Below, in pieces: positions 43,977-54,859 of a DNA stretch of 64,000 nt. Within the stretch, counting starts at the first letter, position 1. Each line of letters begins with the position of its first letter. The stretch covers positions 1-64,000 of the forward strand of contig CAICTM010000371.1 of the NCBI GenBank assembly GCA_903772945.1, written 5' to 3'. Below the pieces are notes generated by a model, which searched no databases, had not been told where the DNA came from, and saw only the letters and a program-made list of their open reading frames with translations. A program made the translations under genes and the position numbers. Source of the stretch: Seminavis robusta. Its lineage: Eukaryota; Bacillariophyta; Bacillariophyceae; Naviculales; Naviculaceae.

Positions 43977-44479
43977 GGTCGAAGTTCGAGGTTGCACGAA
44001 ATTAAAACAATGGGAACTTATAGCAACAAGTGACGAGATGTATCCCAAAGAAAAGAAATCACAGCATGCACCCAGGATTGCTATTTTTTTAAAGTAAGAC
44101 TAAATTACATGCAATAGATTCTCAACTACGGATTTGGTAGTTTCCAGCCTTGGTAATGTATCGAACCCATCGGTTGGTGTGGTACCCAGACTTATCGTAG
44201 ACTCACAAAAAAGTGGAGATGAACTCCACTGGCAGTGAACATTGGAACTTGGAACTCGACGTAGATTGGAGGTCGGCTCCAAGGCTTGGGATGAACAGTG
44301 GGCATACTACTTCATGATTTGCCAGCAAATCACTGGACGCGCCACAGCGTGCAGGTCCTCCACACGAACAAACTTGCTTTTCAAGAAGAGCCTCGATCAG
44401 CACGAGCTCATCCAATCCCATCCTGACGAACCGAGATTCGGTCGCAGCACACAACCATGACGCCGTGACGCCGTCGGCA
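43977..44479. other. Intergenic, no gene seen
   Basis: 3' flank of the splicing-factor gene. Short frames on both strands (44203-44487, 44242-44460) are unsupported; an inverted GGAGATGAACTCCACTGGCAGTG stretch lies near 44215. Confidence 0.5.
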
Positions 44480-44890
44480 GCTAGCATACATGAGTTTGGG
44501 TGGGAGGTGGGAGTTGAGGTTGGGTGCTATGTAGGTTGTGAACGAGGACTTTGGCTAGGACTTGCACACTTGGTGGAGAGATACTGGGGCTTTTAGAGGG
44601 TGAAGAAGATGGGTCAATGTTTATGTATGTGTGGAGCTGAATGAGCAACACAGAGAGTGTTGGAGTGCACAATAGAAGGGGCAATGCTGGGAGTGCTTGA
44701 AGGTTTTACAACAAGGGGAACTGCTGTGAGCATGGATGGCTTTGCTATGGGAAGGAAATCTGAGTACGGCCTTTATCAAACATCATACCTGGTAACTTCA
44801 TCTCCCTGAGGATTTGGACAATGCCACCACGCAGGCATGTCAGCACCATTCGTCGTATGAGCCTTCACAGCATTCTCGGTATCCATACGC
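44480..44890 (-). pseudogene. Decayed partial copy of the PSxxPS secreted-protein gene
   Basis: On the minus strand this stretch resembles 40400-40940 of the PSxxPS gene in the same order. The cysteine domain is recognisable (CCTGAGGATTTGG plus ACAATGCCACCA, and CACAGCATTCTC with its flanks), then a shortened, interrupted repeat region (CAATGCTGGGAGTGCTTG, GGGAGTTGAGGTTGG). The signal peptide and C-terminal domain are missing and no frame stays open, so it is a truncated duplicate of the gene about 3.5 kb away, in the same orientation. Confidence 0.75.
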
Positions 44891-45896
44891 TTGAAAATCC
44901 TGAACATACTTAACAGCGGGAGGGCTAACCACTCACTCCGCTGTCTGCGCACCGATTCGATTCACTCAAACGGGGCCATGCCGAGCAGGTCGCTAGATTT
45001 ATGTTTCTGTCCCCTGTACATGGCTTGTCGAGATGTGGCATTTCAAAAAGCCAGGAAAGTCTTGAGCAAATCTGCAGAATCTCCTAACTGGAGAGAATTG
45101 AGAGCCACTAGAACTGATGCCCCCCGCAGTCTTGACCGGGCCTTCCTCAACGATTGCTGGATTTGAAGTCTCTGCAGGCGTTTTCTCGGCCATTGCCGAA
45201 GCCCAACAGGCACATCTAGGAAGAAGAAATCATATCGATTGAATCGTCCAAAGACCAACGAAAACCACTGCACCAGGTGGGGTTGAGGTGCCGTAGTCCC
45301 ACATCACCGAAGAAATCTCTGGAGAGGCTCCTCGGTCAATCACTATTGGCTGTGCTTTCCACCTCAACGAGCTGTGCCCGAGTCATTCGGCCCATCGTGA
45401 AGCTCAGCCAATGCATAAGTTTTCCAATCTTTTGGATCAAGTAATGACAACAGAACGAACTAGTTGATTGTCCAAAGCGGCAAGCGTAACGACACCAAAG
45501 ACATGGACGTGGATACCTGGTACCCACGGATGGGGAGAGGAATAAACAACCATCAACCAGCTCCGGAGACAACTTCTCCTCTTTCCTTCACTCCTCTCTA
45601 TAACAGATTGCAATTATCAGCAAAGTTGTGATAGGCTGCGGATCACTGGGGGATCTTGCAGCCGTGGTCTCCGTTGATGCTGCGGCGAGTTTGAACGTTT
45701 CGTGCTTTTTTCTTGGCGCGCACCCCGAGTAGTCGAATTAGTCGACAAACGGATCTTTCGTAAAGGACACCAGTCCTTTTTGGTGCGTTGTTTTCTGTCA
45801 ACAACAAAATCTTCACCAGCTTCTCCAGAACACTATTACTTGATTGCTAACGACGAACCGAGTGCTGTAACTGCAACGAATAGATCTATATTCAGA
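44891..45896. other. Intergenic and 5' leader of the FkbM-type gene
   Basis: No gene is supported; ORFs at 44891-45273 on both strands lack features. From 45702 the frame of the next gene is already open but without ATG until 45897, so this is read as leader. Confidence 0.45.
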
Positions 45897-47705
45897 ATGG
45901 TGGCCATCAGCAAGAGCCGCATCAAACAGCGCAATGCGTTTTCAAAGCAAGAGAAGCACGAGAGGTTGTTATTGATAGTGTTGGGATCGTTATCCATTTG
46001 TTGGGCAGGGTTGAAAGTGTTCAATGCTTCTGTTGGCGGGGACGGCTTGACCGGTGCTGTATTATCGAAGCGTCTGTCCGCAATGAAAGACAACCATGTT
46101 CATTTGAAGTTACAATCCAAGAGTCAACCCATGTTGAGTGAATCCTACAATGCCATTGCCATGGATATTATTGGCACCTTGGATTGCAAGACCCTTCTCA
46201 ATAAAACCGTAATTATGCCCGGTGGAGGAGGAGGAATGTACGACGATTATGTTCCCGCCGACAATGAAAATCTAGATGGAGAACAACAAGAACAAGAACG
46301 CGTTCGACGACGAAGAAGGCTGGAAGAAGAAGGAGAAGCCCAAAAAACAGATGATGGTGATGACAGCCTTCGCAAAAACAATAATGAAGCGGGCGAAGAT
46401 CCCAATATGGAAGCCGGTGCCAACGGCGCAGATGATGGTGTACGAGTGGACCCCAACTTTTCTGGTGACGATATGAATAATTTGGACAACTACGAGGACG
46501 TGACAGCCAAAGAACTCTTCTGTCTCGCCGCTGCCACAACCACCATGCCTGCCGAAAAAATTCAACAACACAAAGAACGAATTCAATGCGATGCCACTGG
46601 AACCAGACAGGAGGCTCTCTTGGATGTTTGGTCATCCGCACGGGCTCAAATGCCAGAATCTCTGCTTCTCAAGACGTTGGACTTGGCCACCGAAACGACT
46701 CGCACACTGGGAAAACACACCGTCAACCTTTGGAGTCCACGAAATGACGACGGAATGAATTATATCCTCAGTCAGGTCTCCAATCAAGACGAAACGGCTC
46801 GCGTCAACGGGAACAACTTTTTTGGACTCTCCCATAATTTGGGACCGGACCACCTCTATGTGGATGTGGGATCTTGTTTGGGAATTACGGCCTTGGCGGT
46901 GATTCTGGAATACCCCAAGACCAAAGTAGTATCCGTGGAACCAGCCGCTCCCAACTGGCTGATGCAGGAGATCAACATGAAGTGCAATCTAGACGAAGAT
47001 CAACAACCTACACTATTGCTAACCGGGGTGGGACCTCACACCAAGGAAACCATGGCAGCCAAGCTTTTGTGGCGGCCGTCGGCTGTCACTGCCACGCGTG
47101 CATGGACACCGGCGGAAGAAAAGATTGCCGGAGAGGATGAAGAGCTGTTTGTGCAACTACGACCATGGAAGGCCATTCTAGCAGAGGCGGAGGTCCCCAG
47201 TTCGCATCATATCGATGTGCTACACATGGACTGTGAAGGATGCGAATACAAGTAAGTGGTGCAATGTTACGTTTGACTGCTATTTATTACTTTCTTCTAA
47301 CCTGTTTTGGATGCTGTACGTTTCAGTTTGATCCCATCCCTATCAGATTCCGAATATGATTCCATTGATACGGTGATGGGAGACTTGCATTGGGGATACA
47401 TTCCTCTCCACAAGCTTCCTTCTAGCAAACGTGGTGAATTGACGCACAATCGCCTCTGTCAGCATGAGAACTTTGCTCGCACGGCCAAAGAGTGCTGCGG
47501 CAATTTACACTTGCCAGTAAGGTCATCCATCCCGGGAGAGGTGCTCATTCTAGAAGGAAAAGACACGGCCAACGGAGGCGCCACGGTGGTAGATGTGATT
47601 GCGGACAATCTATGCGACGATTTCGATTTGTGGAAGCAGGAGCACCAGCTGTATGACATCATGGAAGACTACGGATGGTTTGAAATTTCCAGTGTCGCCT
47701 CCTAA
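45897..47705 (+). CDS. Membrane-anchored FkbM-type methyltransferase-like protein (2 exons)
   Basis: Exons 45897-47251 and 47327-47705 join through a 75-nt GTAAGT...TTTCAG intron in phase 2, giving 577 residues. A basic N-terminus and one membrane helix (about 23-43, LLLIVLGSLSICWAGLKVF) make it a type II membrane protein, probably Golgi. A long acidic and Arg-rich insert (about 100-200: EQERVRRRRRLEEEGE and GEDPNMEAGANGADDG) precedes a Rossmann-type methyltransferase domain: YVDVGSCLGITALAV at about 320 (SAM-binding motif), VVSVEPAAPNW, and IDVLHMDCEGCEY at about 437, the FkbM 'D.EG.E' motif, right where the intron falls. Probable methylation of a glycan or small metabolite; substrate unknown. 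The start is the first ATG of the frame. Confidence 0.85.
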
Positions 47706-48106
47706 TTGGATTGAATCGAATCGTGAAGGGTAAAGTTTAATGCCAATCTACATATATCACTGCCATAGCTAGCCCAATCCGAGAGTCAGCCGATGCCTAC
47801 TAGTATCGTCTTCCACAACTTAACAGGCCTACAGTGTACCGTTGGTTGAGTTGTTCCTTCTTTTCTGTCCACTCTCATCTTCCGGGAGTCACCACGATAG
47901 CGACTTCGGAGGGGGAGATCGCGGATCTGAGCGTTGAGTCCCTCTCAAGTTTTCATGAGAGCAACCGCATTCATTTCTCAATCCTTGGACCATCCAACAC
48001 TCATCAAAGTAGCTTCAACTCACTTATCTCATTCTCTGCCAATCTGATCGAATCCAGAATAAGACCAATTGTTGTCAACTTGTTCTGATCCTGCTTTATT
48101 TCCTCC
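47706..48106. other. Intergenic between two plus-strand genes
   Basis: Holds the end of the methyltransferase transcript and the septin promoter. The 84-residue ORF at 47834-48088 is unsupported. Confidence 0.5.
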
Positions 48107-49684
48107 ATGAGCGAGATGTACGGCTTCGCGTCCGATTTCTCTCTTCCCGATGATGCATCTCTCCCATCATCAACTCTTGGCTCTCTCCCTTCTACAATCG
48201 TCCAAACCAAAGAAGTTGCCGCTTCCACCGGGAAGAATTCCGCCGAAGAAAAGCTGCCGTTTAGTGGCCATGTCATGGACGAGAGCCCCTCCACTCAACA
48301 AGCCGAACTCGCAGCGAAGAACGTTGTCCTGGCCATGTCTACCTCCGCCGCGACCACTACAGCCAGCAAGGGTGCTTCAAACGGCCTGTCTGCATCGGCC
48401 CCTAGCAGCATTGAAACCTCGTCGACCGGGGTTTCTGACCTCTATGCGTCTCAGGAGTTTGGCAAACCCAAGATGTCTCCCAAGACAAGCAGTCCTGGTG
48501 AATTTGACAACGACTACTGTCCTCTCGTCACGTCTGTTGAGACCAACAAACGCTACAACTTTATGGTGGCTGGGGGCAGCGGTGCTGGCAAGTGCAGGAA
48601 AATCTGTGCTGCACTCATCACAATGCCATCATGTTGGCAGCATGCCACTCACATACTGCTTTTTCCTGCACTTCCAAGGCAAGTCGACATTTTGTCTGGA
48701 AACGTTTCGTCGCCACTTTCCCGACTTTTCGATGCAAGCCCCAGATGGTCCAACACAACAGGTGGGCGAATGTGGCCGCGGCACGACTGTCGTACGAAAT
48801 GAAAGGATTGTTGTTACGGTAACCGACACGGTTGGGGGCTACTCGAAAGAGGCGCATATCAACCCGATTCTCGTTTACTTGGAGCTCCAGCATCGCAGGT
48901 ACGAAGACATGGAACTTTATCGAAGGCCCAACGATCGGGCTGAGGATACGCGGGTTCATTGTCTCTTCTACTTCTTTGGGCCTCATCGGTAAGCTTGGCA
49001 ACCTTGATCTTGATTGATCGCAGGAATGGTCCGTCTTCTGACTCTGACAACGCTTTCGTGAGCAGTGTGCACGATGACGACATTTATTTCTTGTCGTGCT
49101 TGCATGATAAGGTTCCAATTGTGCCCATTGTTGCAAAGGCAGACTCGCTCACGATCGTGGAGCTTGCGGAGCAGCTGCAATTGATCCGGACGAGGTTGGC
49201 AGATGCAAACATTCAGTATTTTGACTTTCAAGAGGACACCAATGAAGATTGGCTGAACAATCCCATTGATCCTCAGGCATTTCAAAACCTGGGAATGGTG
49301 ATGGCTGGATCTGGTAACGGAGTAGATCTTGCACGCACCCGTCCCATGGTGCGCAATGTGTTTGCAATCATATCCAACCGTCGAGAACATATTTGGGGGA
49401 CTGCAAGACCCGACGACGAGTCTCACTCTGACACTATACGCCTCCGCACGCAGCTTTTTGGATCGTTGGGAAAGTTGGCCAGCAAGACAGACGAGATACA
49501 CGAGGAGTGGCGCATTGCTCAGAGTAAGAGACGAGGCTGCTTGGCGGCTCTTCCGGAACCCGAATTTGCTCTTGCCATTGCGATCTCTGTGGGGGTTGTG
49601 GTGCTGGCAGTATTGTACCTTTACTCCAAAGGCAATCTGGAGGGACTCCTAGTTGTGGAAGAAGCGTACTTTCCGTCTTTTTGA
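48107..49684 (+). CDS. Septin-family GTPase with C-terminal membrane helix (3 exons)
   Basis: Exons 48107-48587, 48679-48988 and 49024-49684 give 483 residues. After a Ser/Ala-rich N-terminus (1-140) the GTPase domain starts with YNFMVAGGSGAGKST (P-loop, about 150-164), continues with VTVTDTVGGYS (switch II/G3) and VHCLFYFFGP, and has PIVPIVAKADSLT (G4 AKAD, about 301) and FAIISNRR (G5). A hydrophobic helix, ALAIAISVGVVVLAVLYLY, lies at about 445-465 near the C-terminus; no coiled coil is visible. Intron 1 interrupts the P-loop and reads best as a GC-AG intron (G|GCAAGT...CCAAG|GC); intron 2 is only 35 nt (GTAAGC...CGCAG). Septins form filaments on membranes; the tail anchor suggests attachment to an organelle or plasma membrane. 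Confidence 0.88.
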
Positions 49685-50964
49685 TTCTGCTCAACTCCTT
49701 TTCTTGGTGAACACATATTTGATTGGATTGCTTGGCTTGGAGGGCTTCAGCCCAACATGAAACTTTATTCCTCAATTGAATCGGCTTTAGTCGCACCCTC
49801 GATGAGTTCGATGATACCCATTTCCCCTGTAGTCTTCATATACCTAAACAAATGAAGCCGCATGTTCTCATCCTCAACTAAGTACTAGTGCGGAGCATAG
49901 CTAGATAGCCATGGTCTTGGTAGCAGTTGTTAGATCTGGCTACGGCTGACTCATAGAGGAGTCCAGTCAATCAGTGGCGAAAGGAGCCAGGCGCAAGAGG
50001 CGACCACGGCAAGTCGGTGGCAGCAATTGGGCCAGAAGGATCCAGTTCCAGTTTTTACTCGTAGAGAAGGAAATCGGCGGCAACAAACGGGCCAGGCCGA
50101 GGAGATGCAGTTTCAACTCATGGAGGAGGAAGAGCCAATCAGTCGTTGGCGGTCCAGTTTACACTCATGGAGGAGGAAGGAGGAAGGAGCCGAACGCAAA
50201 AGGCGACGGCGAGTCGAGTCAGTCATCGTGACAATCACAACAACAAAAAGACCGGTCGATCGATCGATCGATCGCATGCTCCAGCACTAGCCACACCGAC
50301 CAGTGGCCGGTAGCGGTAGCAGTGAACAGTAGCAACGACAGACTAGTAGCCGTACTAGTTGCTGGTGGCCGTACTAATAGCCTCGAAACGAAAAAAAGGA
50401 CACCATTGTCCTTTTCCGTTAGTGGCTGCTCAGCCTCGTCTCCAGTGGCAGCCAGTCTAATTGGAGCATGTCTGCCACCGTACCACATTGCTCCGCTTTC
50501 TGTAACGGTACCTGGTAGCGTACCGTACAACAGTACAGTACAGCACCTGTTGCAGTTAAAAGATCCCGCTGGTTTTTGGCACGTCTTTCAATAAGTCCTT
50601 GGTTTCCATGTAGCGGTACGTACCACCTTCGAAGCCAGTTTGATCTTGCGTTGGCATCAAAAGCCAAAGACCTCGGTGGACTACCACTTGGCTTGGCCCA
50701 CAATCATTCTATTCTACAGTTCTGGAATAGTTCTGGGTTACAGGAGGATAGTTCTGATTGTCGTCCTGTTGCTTTTCAGAGCTACGTCGTACTTGTTCAC
50801 AAAAACGTACAGCACATTAGCTCTGGCTGATTAGCTATCCCTCTTTCAGGGAGCTAGCTGTGTTTTGGTTCAAGTTTCACAAAATAAGTGTCTTCATCAT
50901 GTGCATCAGAGGAGGATACCCCTTGAATGCATTGGCAAAACAATCGCAATGTTCCAGCTCTTCG
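49685..50964. other. Intergenic, repeat-tinged
   Basis: No gene is supported. 49970-50200 has imperfect internal copies (CTCATGGAGGAGGAAG and CAGTTT.ACTC units). CGATCGATCGATCGATCG lies at 50256-50273 and GTACCGTACAACAGTACAGTACAG near 50519. ORFs at 49974-50834 are short and overlap on both strands. Confidence 0.5.
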
Positions 50965-51252
50965 ATGGAATGCGAAAACGAACTGCCCTCAGCTAGGAAC
51001 CGCAACCAATCGTCCAGCATCCAAAGCAAGCTGGGGGCTAGTTCATCCAAGTCCACGATGTCATCAACCCAAAGTGATACAGATAGCCCCAAGCAACGAC
51101 TAAAGCTACGGGTGACGTTTCAGGACACAAACATGGGGCGTTGGCAAAGCATGTTTTTCAAAGAGGGGTCTAGTGATGCAACCATGTCGAAACTCCGAAG
51201 GAGCCCACGGCAACCCGTTCGCCAGACCTCATTTTGTCGCAATGAAATTTGA
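50965..51252 (+). CDS. Doubtful small Ser-rich protein
   Basis: From the ATG at 50965 a 95-residue Ser/Asn/Arg-rich frame (MECENELPSARNRNQSSS... then LKLRVTFQDTNMGRW) runs to a stop at 51252. Further short frames to about 51578 (RSTTGQLTSPLLCGKTST; RRFNPTNTTGGLGKLQC) have similar composition, so a longer gene with an unseen intron or frame breaks is possible. No family recognised and no good splice sites found. Confidence 0.3.
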   Translation: MECENELPSARNRNQSSSIQSKLGASSSKSTMSSTQSDTDSPKQRLKLRVTFQDTNMGRWQSMFFKEGSSDATMSKLRRSPRQPVRQTSFCRNEI

Positions 51253-52139
51253 TTCAGGGCCCTGTAGGAAACCATTCGCATCCGATACCTGTCCATCAAG
51301 ATCGACCACAGGGCAATTAACAAGTCCACTTCTTTGTGGAAAGACTTCGACCGAGATTCGTTCGCATAGCTGGCAGATTAGATAAAGATCCCCTAAATGT
51401 ACCGTGTGACCAGAAGGCACAGTACCACCCATTGCGGCGGTTCAATCCAACAAACACCACAGGAGGACTGGGCAAACTACAGTGCGAATTGGAGTCATAT
51501 CAGATGACATCAAGCTACGGAGGGGCCTTGAAGGCCGGTGGCAAGAATCGGGCTACGAGACACGATCCCACCAGCTAGCTATAGTGAGACGTCGAGATGA
51601 AGACTTAGTGAAGACTGATCTCATCAATAAAAATAGGAAATAGGTATCATACACACCCCGGCGGAATGAGTAGAGGATCCCACTACGATCCTCAAAGGGA
51701 TATCCTCTCACACGGCATACGGTAGCTCTATACGACCAAGTGTCCAAGGCTTCCATAGATAATCCACCTACTAGTACGACTGTACTCTAAATCCCCAAAC
51801 GACAAGTATCCAAGGGGTTGCATCGTTCTAGAGCAGTGTAGCGGTGCCGTGATTGTACGGTATGGTTTTCTGAAGATACGAGCTTTCAAGTTGGATGCTT
51901 AGCACGGGTGTAGTTGTTAAAGCCGGCTAAGCCAATTCTTCACTATTACATGTATGTCAAATGTTCTTACGAATGGGTTTTCGCTGTTAAAGCTTTCGTA
52001 CCCTTTGCAGCCAAAAGAAGACCTCAAGAAGACCTCAAGAAGAGTGGCAGCGGAAGCACAAGCACAACAATCTACGACCATGACGCTCTTTCCTCGTCGA
52101 CAAGCAACTCTGCCCTGTCGACAATACGAGCCCAGCACC
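51253..52139. other. Intergenic, no clear gene
   Basis: Contains the Ser-rich frames just mentioned and an AT-rich stretch near 51600. GGATCCCACTACGATCC at 51674 is an imperfect inverted repeat. From 51954 the next gene's frame is open with an upstream ATG. Confidence 0.4.
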
Positions 52140-54059
52140 ATGACGACAATGAGAGGCCTCTTCTGTCTTCTTGTTGTGGCTGCGTCCGTGCTTCCTGAGC
52201 CTGTAGTCGGTCAACAACAGCAACTGGACCGTAATTCTTATGTTCCTTACCCTCATTCCGCAGACGAACTGTTACTCGAGGAGGTCGCCACAATTGGGTC
52301 ACCCTTGGCACTGGAAGTGGTGACCAATGTGGCTCATCCCGAGCAGTCGAACCAAGTTTGGCAACTCCTGAAGGGAGTTGTTCGTCGCATGCATAATCAA
52401 AATCAAATATTCATGTCGATCCTCATTATACATCACTACTGGCTTGGACTATGGCTGCCGGCTCTTGCACTGGGATGAAGACACCAACACTGAGACAGAG
52501 ATTGAAGTTGTCCCGTGCCCCAACACTGTGCTCTAGGAGCTCAAACCATGGACGGTACTGTGTCATCCCAGCTGAAGCGAGCGAGGATCCGGAAAAGAAT
52601 TCACGCGGAAAGCTCCTTGTGGAAGAAACACTTCGACGAATTTGTTTTATTCAACTCTATCATGGCAGTGATTTGCGGTTTTGGTAAGCATTGAAACAAC
52701 AACAACAACGAGCCAACGGAATAAATTGAGTCTGTGCAATGATTCCATAAAGAAGGAACACCCAAATCGATTCGCAGCTAACAGCTTGCCTCTCATCCAT
52801 TCCCCCCCCCCCCGTTCTTGGCCAGGGAATATATGGAACATTTTGACTCGTTTGGATGCCACGATGCAGCCGATATGGCCACATGCTCATCACGTGCACT
52901 GGGTGCTATTCCTCGGGTTGAATACCGAGCCATTGAAAATTGCATGCACACGGCAGGAGGCCTCGAAGGAGATAGTGTCAATATTCACCTCAAGACCCAC
53001 ATGGACCGACAATTCAAAAGGACCTTCCCTTACAGCAGTGTCGATGTCCCCTTTGTTCGATTTGGCGAGCAAAAGTATACCGGTGTGAAAGATACCAAGC
53101 ACATATTGGAATGGATCTGCAACACCTTTGAACTCAAAAAGGGTGTCACACCGGTTGCTTGCACGTTTTGTTCCCATTGCCTTGCGGTAGAGGCATGCCT
53201 GTGGTATTTAGATTGTGATGGGACACCCTTTACAGTGGAGGCATTTCAATCAACGGCTGCGACAACAGCTGTACCCGCAATAGACATGGAACCTGCCACC
53301 ACAATGGTAACACAGCCTGCCGGACAAGAAGCTGCAGCAGTGACATCGTCGGAGCCTGTTGAAGCGGCACCCGGTGATGAAACAACGGAAATTGGCCCCC
53401 TATCAGCTACCACTGTCAGTGCTACAACTGCGGCGCCTGAACCGCAACAAACATCAGCCGTTATTGGAGACCTGGCTCCCAGCGATTTCGCCAATGGAGA
53501 AACTTTCATTCCATTCACTCACGCACCTTCTACAACATCTCCTGCCTCGGCTCCTGTCGACTTGAATTATGAAGTCTCGACAACGACCTCCTCTCATGCC
53601 GACACAAGTGATTACCACAAAGACAAGGACTCTCTCTACAAACAGGAGGCTACTGCAGATTATGTACTTCCTGTTATTATTGTGGTTTCCTTGCTCTCGG
53701 TGTACTTCATTCTGTCTTACTGCTTCAAAAGTTACAAGAACCGGAAAAAGAACGAGCGGCAACGAACTGCTGAAGCCTACTTTGATGACCTCTTAGAAGC
53801 GTCGTATGCCGACAACTTGGCAGTCAGTGGTAGAATTGACGAGGACAAATCCGATCGTGACTTTGAAGACGCCGGGCTCGACGAGTCGTATCGGTATCCC
53901 GATGAGGTTGATTACAGCAGAAACATTCGACAAGGCAGAGAATCCTCGAGTTCCGACGATGAAGAAAGCGAGGGCAGTTCAGCTCGTCTCAGTGCAACCA
54001 GAGAACCACCTAAGCCGCCACCGTTGTACTCGTTCAAGGTCCATCAGGTTTTGGGATAG
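52140..54059 (+). CDS. Type I membrane protein, receptor-like, 5' half unresolved
   Basis: The start codon at 52140 opens a signal peptide (MTTMRGLFCLLVVAASVLPE) and a lumenal stretch to about 52390. The C-terminal part is clear from about 52830, after a poly-C tract and a CCAG acceptor: a cysteine-containing domain (FDSFGCHDAADMATCSS; ENCMHTAGG; DVPFVRFGEQKYTG; CTFCSHCLAVEAC), a Thr/Ala/Pro-rich stalk, one membrane helix (YVLPVIIVVSLLSVYFILSY) and an acidic cytosolic tail. Cysteine spacing recalls the lumenal part of plant vacuolar sorting receptors, weakly. Between 52390 and 52680 three different frames look coding in turn (DYGCRLLHWDED; GAQTMDGTVSSQLKRA ... KKHFDEFVLFNSIMAVICG) without splice sites whose phases agree, so this part is either mis-spliced in my reading or carries frameshifts. 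Confidence 0.6.
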
Positions 54060-54859
54060 AATCGGTACCTTGGCTTAGAATGGCGGAGATTGGGGATCTA
54101 CGCATACACTTCATTAGTAGAAGATTCTTGTGTCAACTAGCTAGAAATCAACTCACAACAACGATGGCACACACCTCTTGTCCGAGAGGAAATTGTGCAC
54201 GATAGCTTCGCTTTGCTTACAAATTGGAACCTCGCTGGCGGCGTGCCCTGCCGAATGCCACATGCCGCCGAGTTATTTGTGGCTACACTGTACGAGCTAC
54301 CCGGTACTAGTATTGTACGAGTTGCCAGTACGTTCATGAAAATTTCACACCGGTAGATGTTGCATGTGCCCGTACCATACGATACAGTGCACTGTTTACG
54401 GTAGGCACGATCATACCATATCCTTTCAAGTCGCGAGCCCATGCCAGGATGCCATTTGGCGGTTCCAAGTTTGTCGTGAAGAAAATGATATCCAAATCTT
54501 TTGATTCATCCACGAAACAACTACTATACACAAAAGCGCAGGGACAGTACTACTGCATTCGCCACTTGCTTGTTCTGAACTCACCACTACTGCTCAACCT
54601 ATCACACCGAACTCAGGCAAGTTTGTGTTGTTTCTTGCGACCACTACTACAAGTGTGGGTCTTGACAGCTGGAGATAGAGACGCTCTGCTGCGCTCAGCA
54701 AAGTTGGACTTTGGCGTTCTCCTCTTGGATCTTGCAAACAAACAATTCTTGTGGCCACACATACGGTCCGATACATGTGCACACAATTACAGAGGACTTG
54801 TTGGACATTCTAATTCTGCAGATTGCCCACCCATCAATTGAATCTGTCCTCGTCTCGAC
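54060..54859. other. Intergenic
   Basis: No supported gene; a 130-residue plus-strand frame at 54449-54841 directly upstream of the GTPase start has no domain and is probably leader. TACCGGTAG-like and ACCCGGTACTAGTA blocks lie near 54300-54350. Confidence 0.45.

Noticed and set aside
45702-45896. N-terminal extension of the FkbM-type protein
   Set aside because: The frame is open, but there is no ATG before 45897, and the membrane helix sits correctly only with the inner start.
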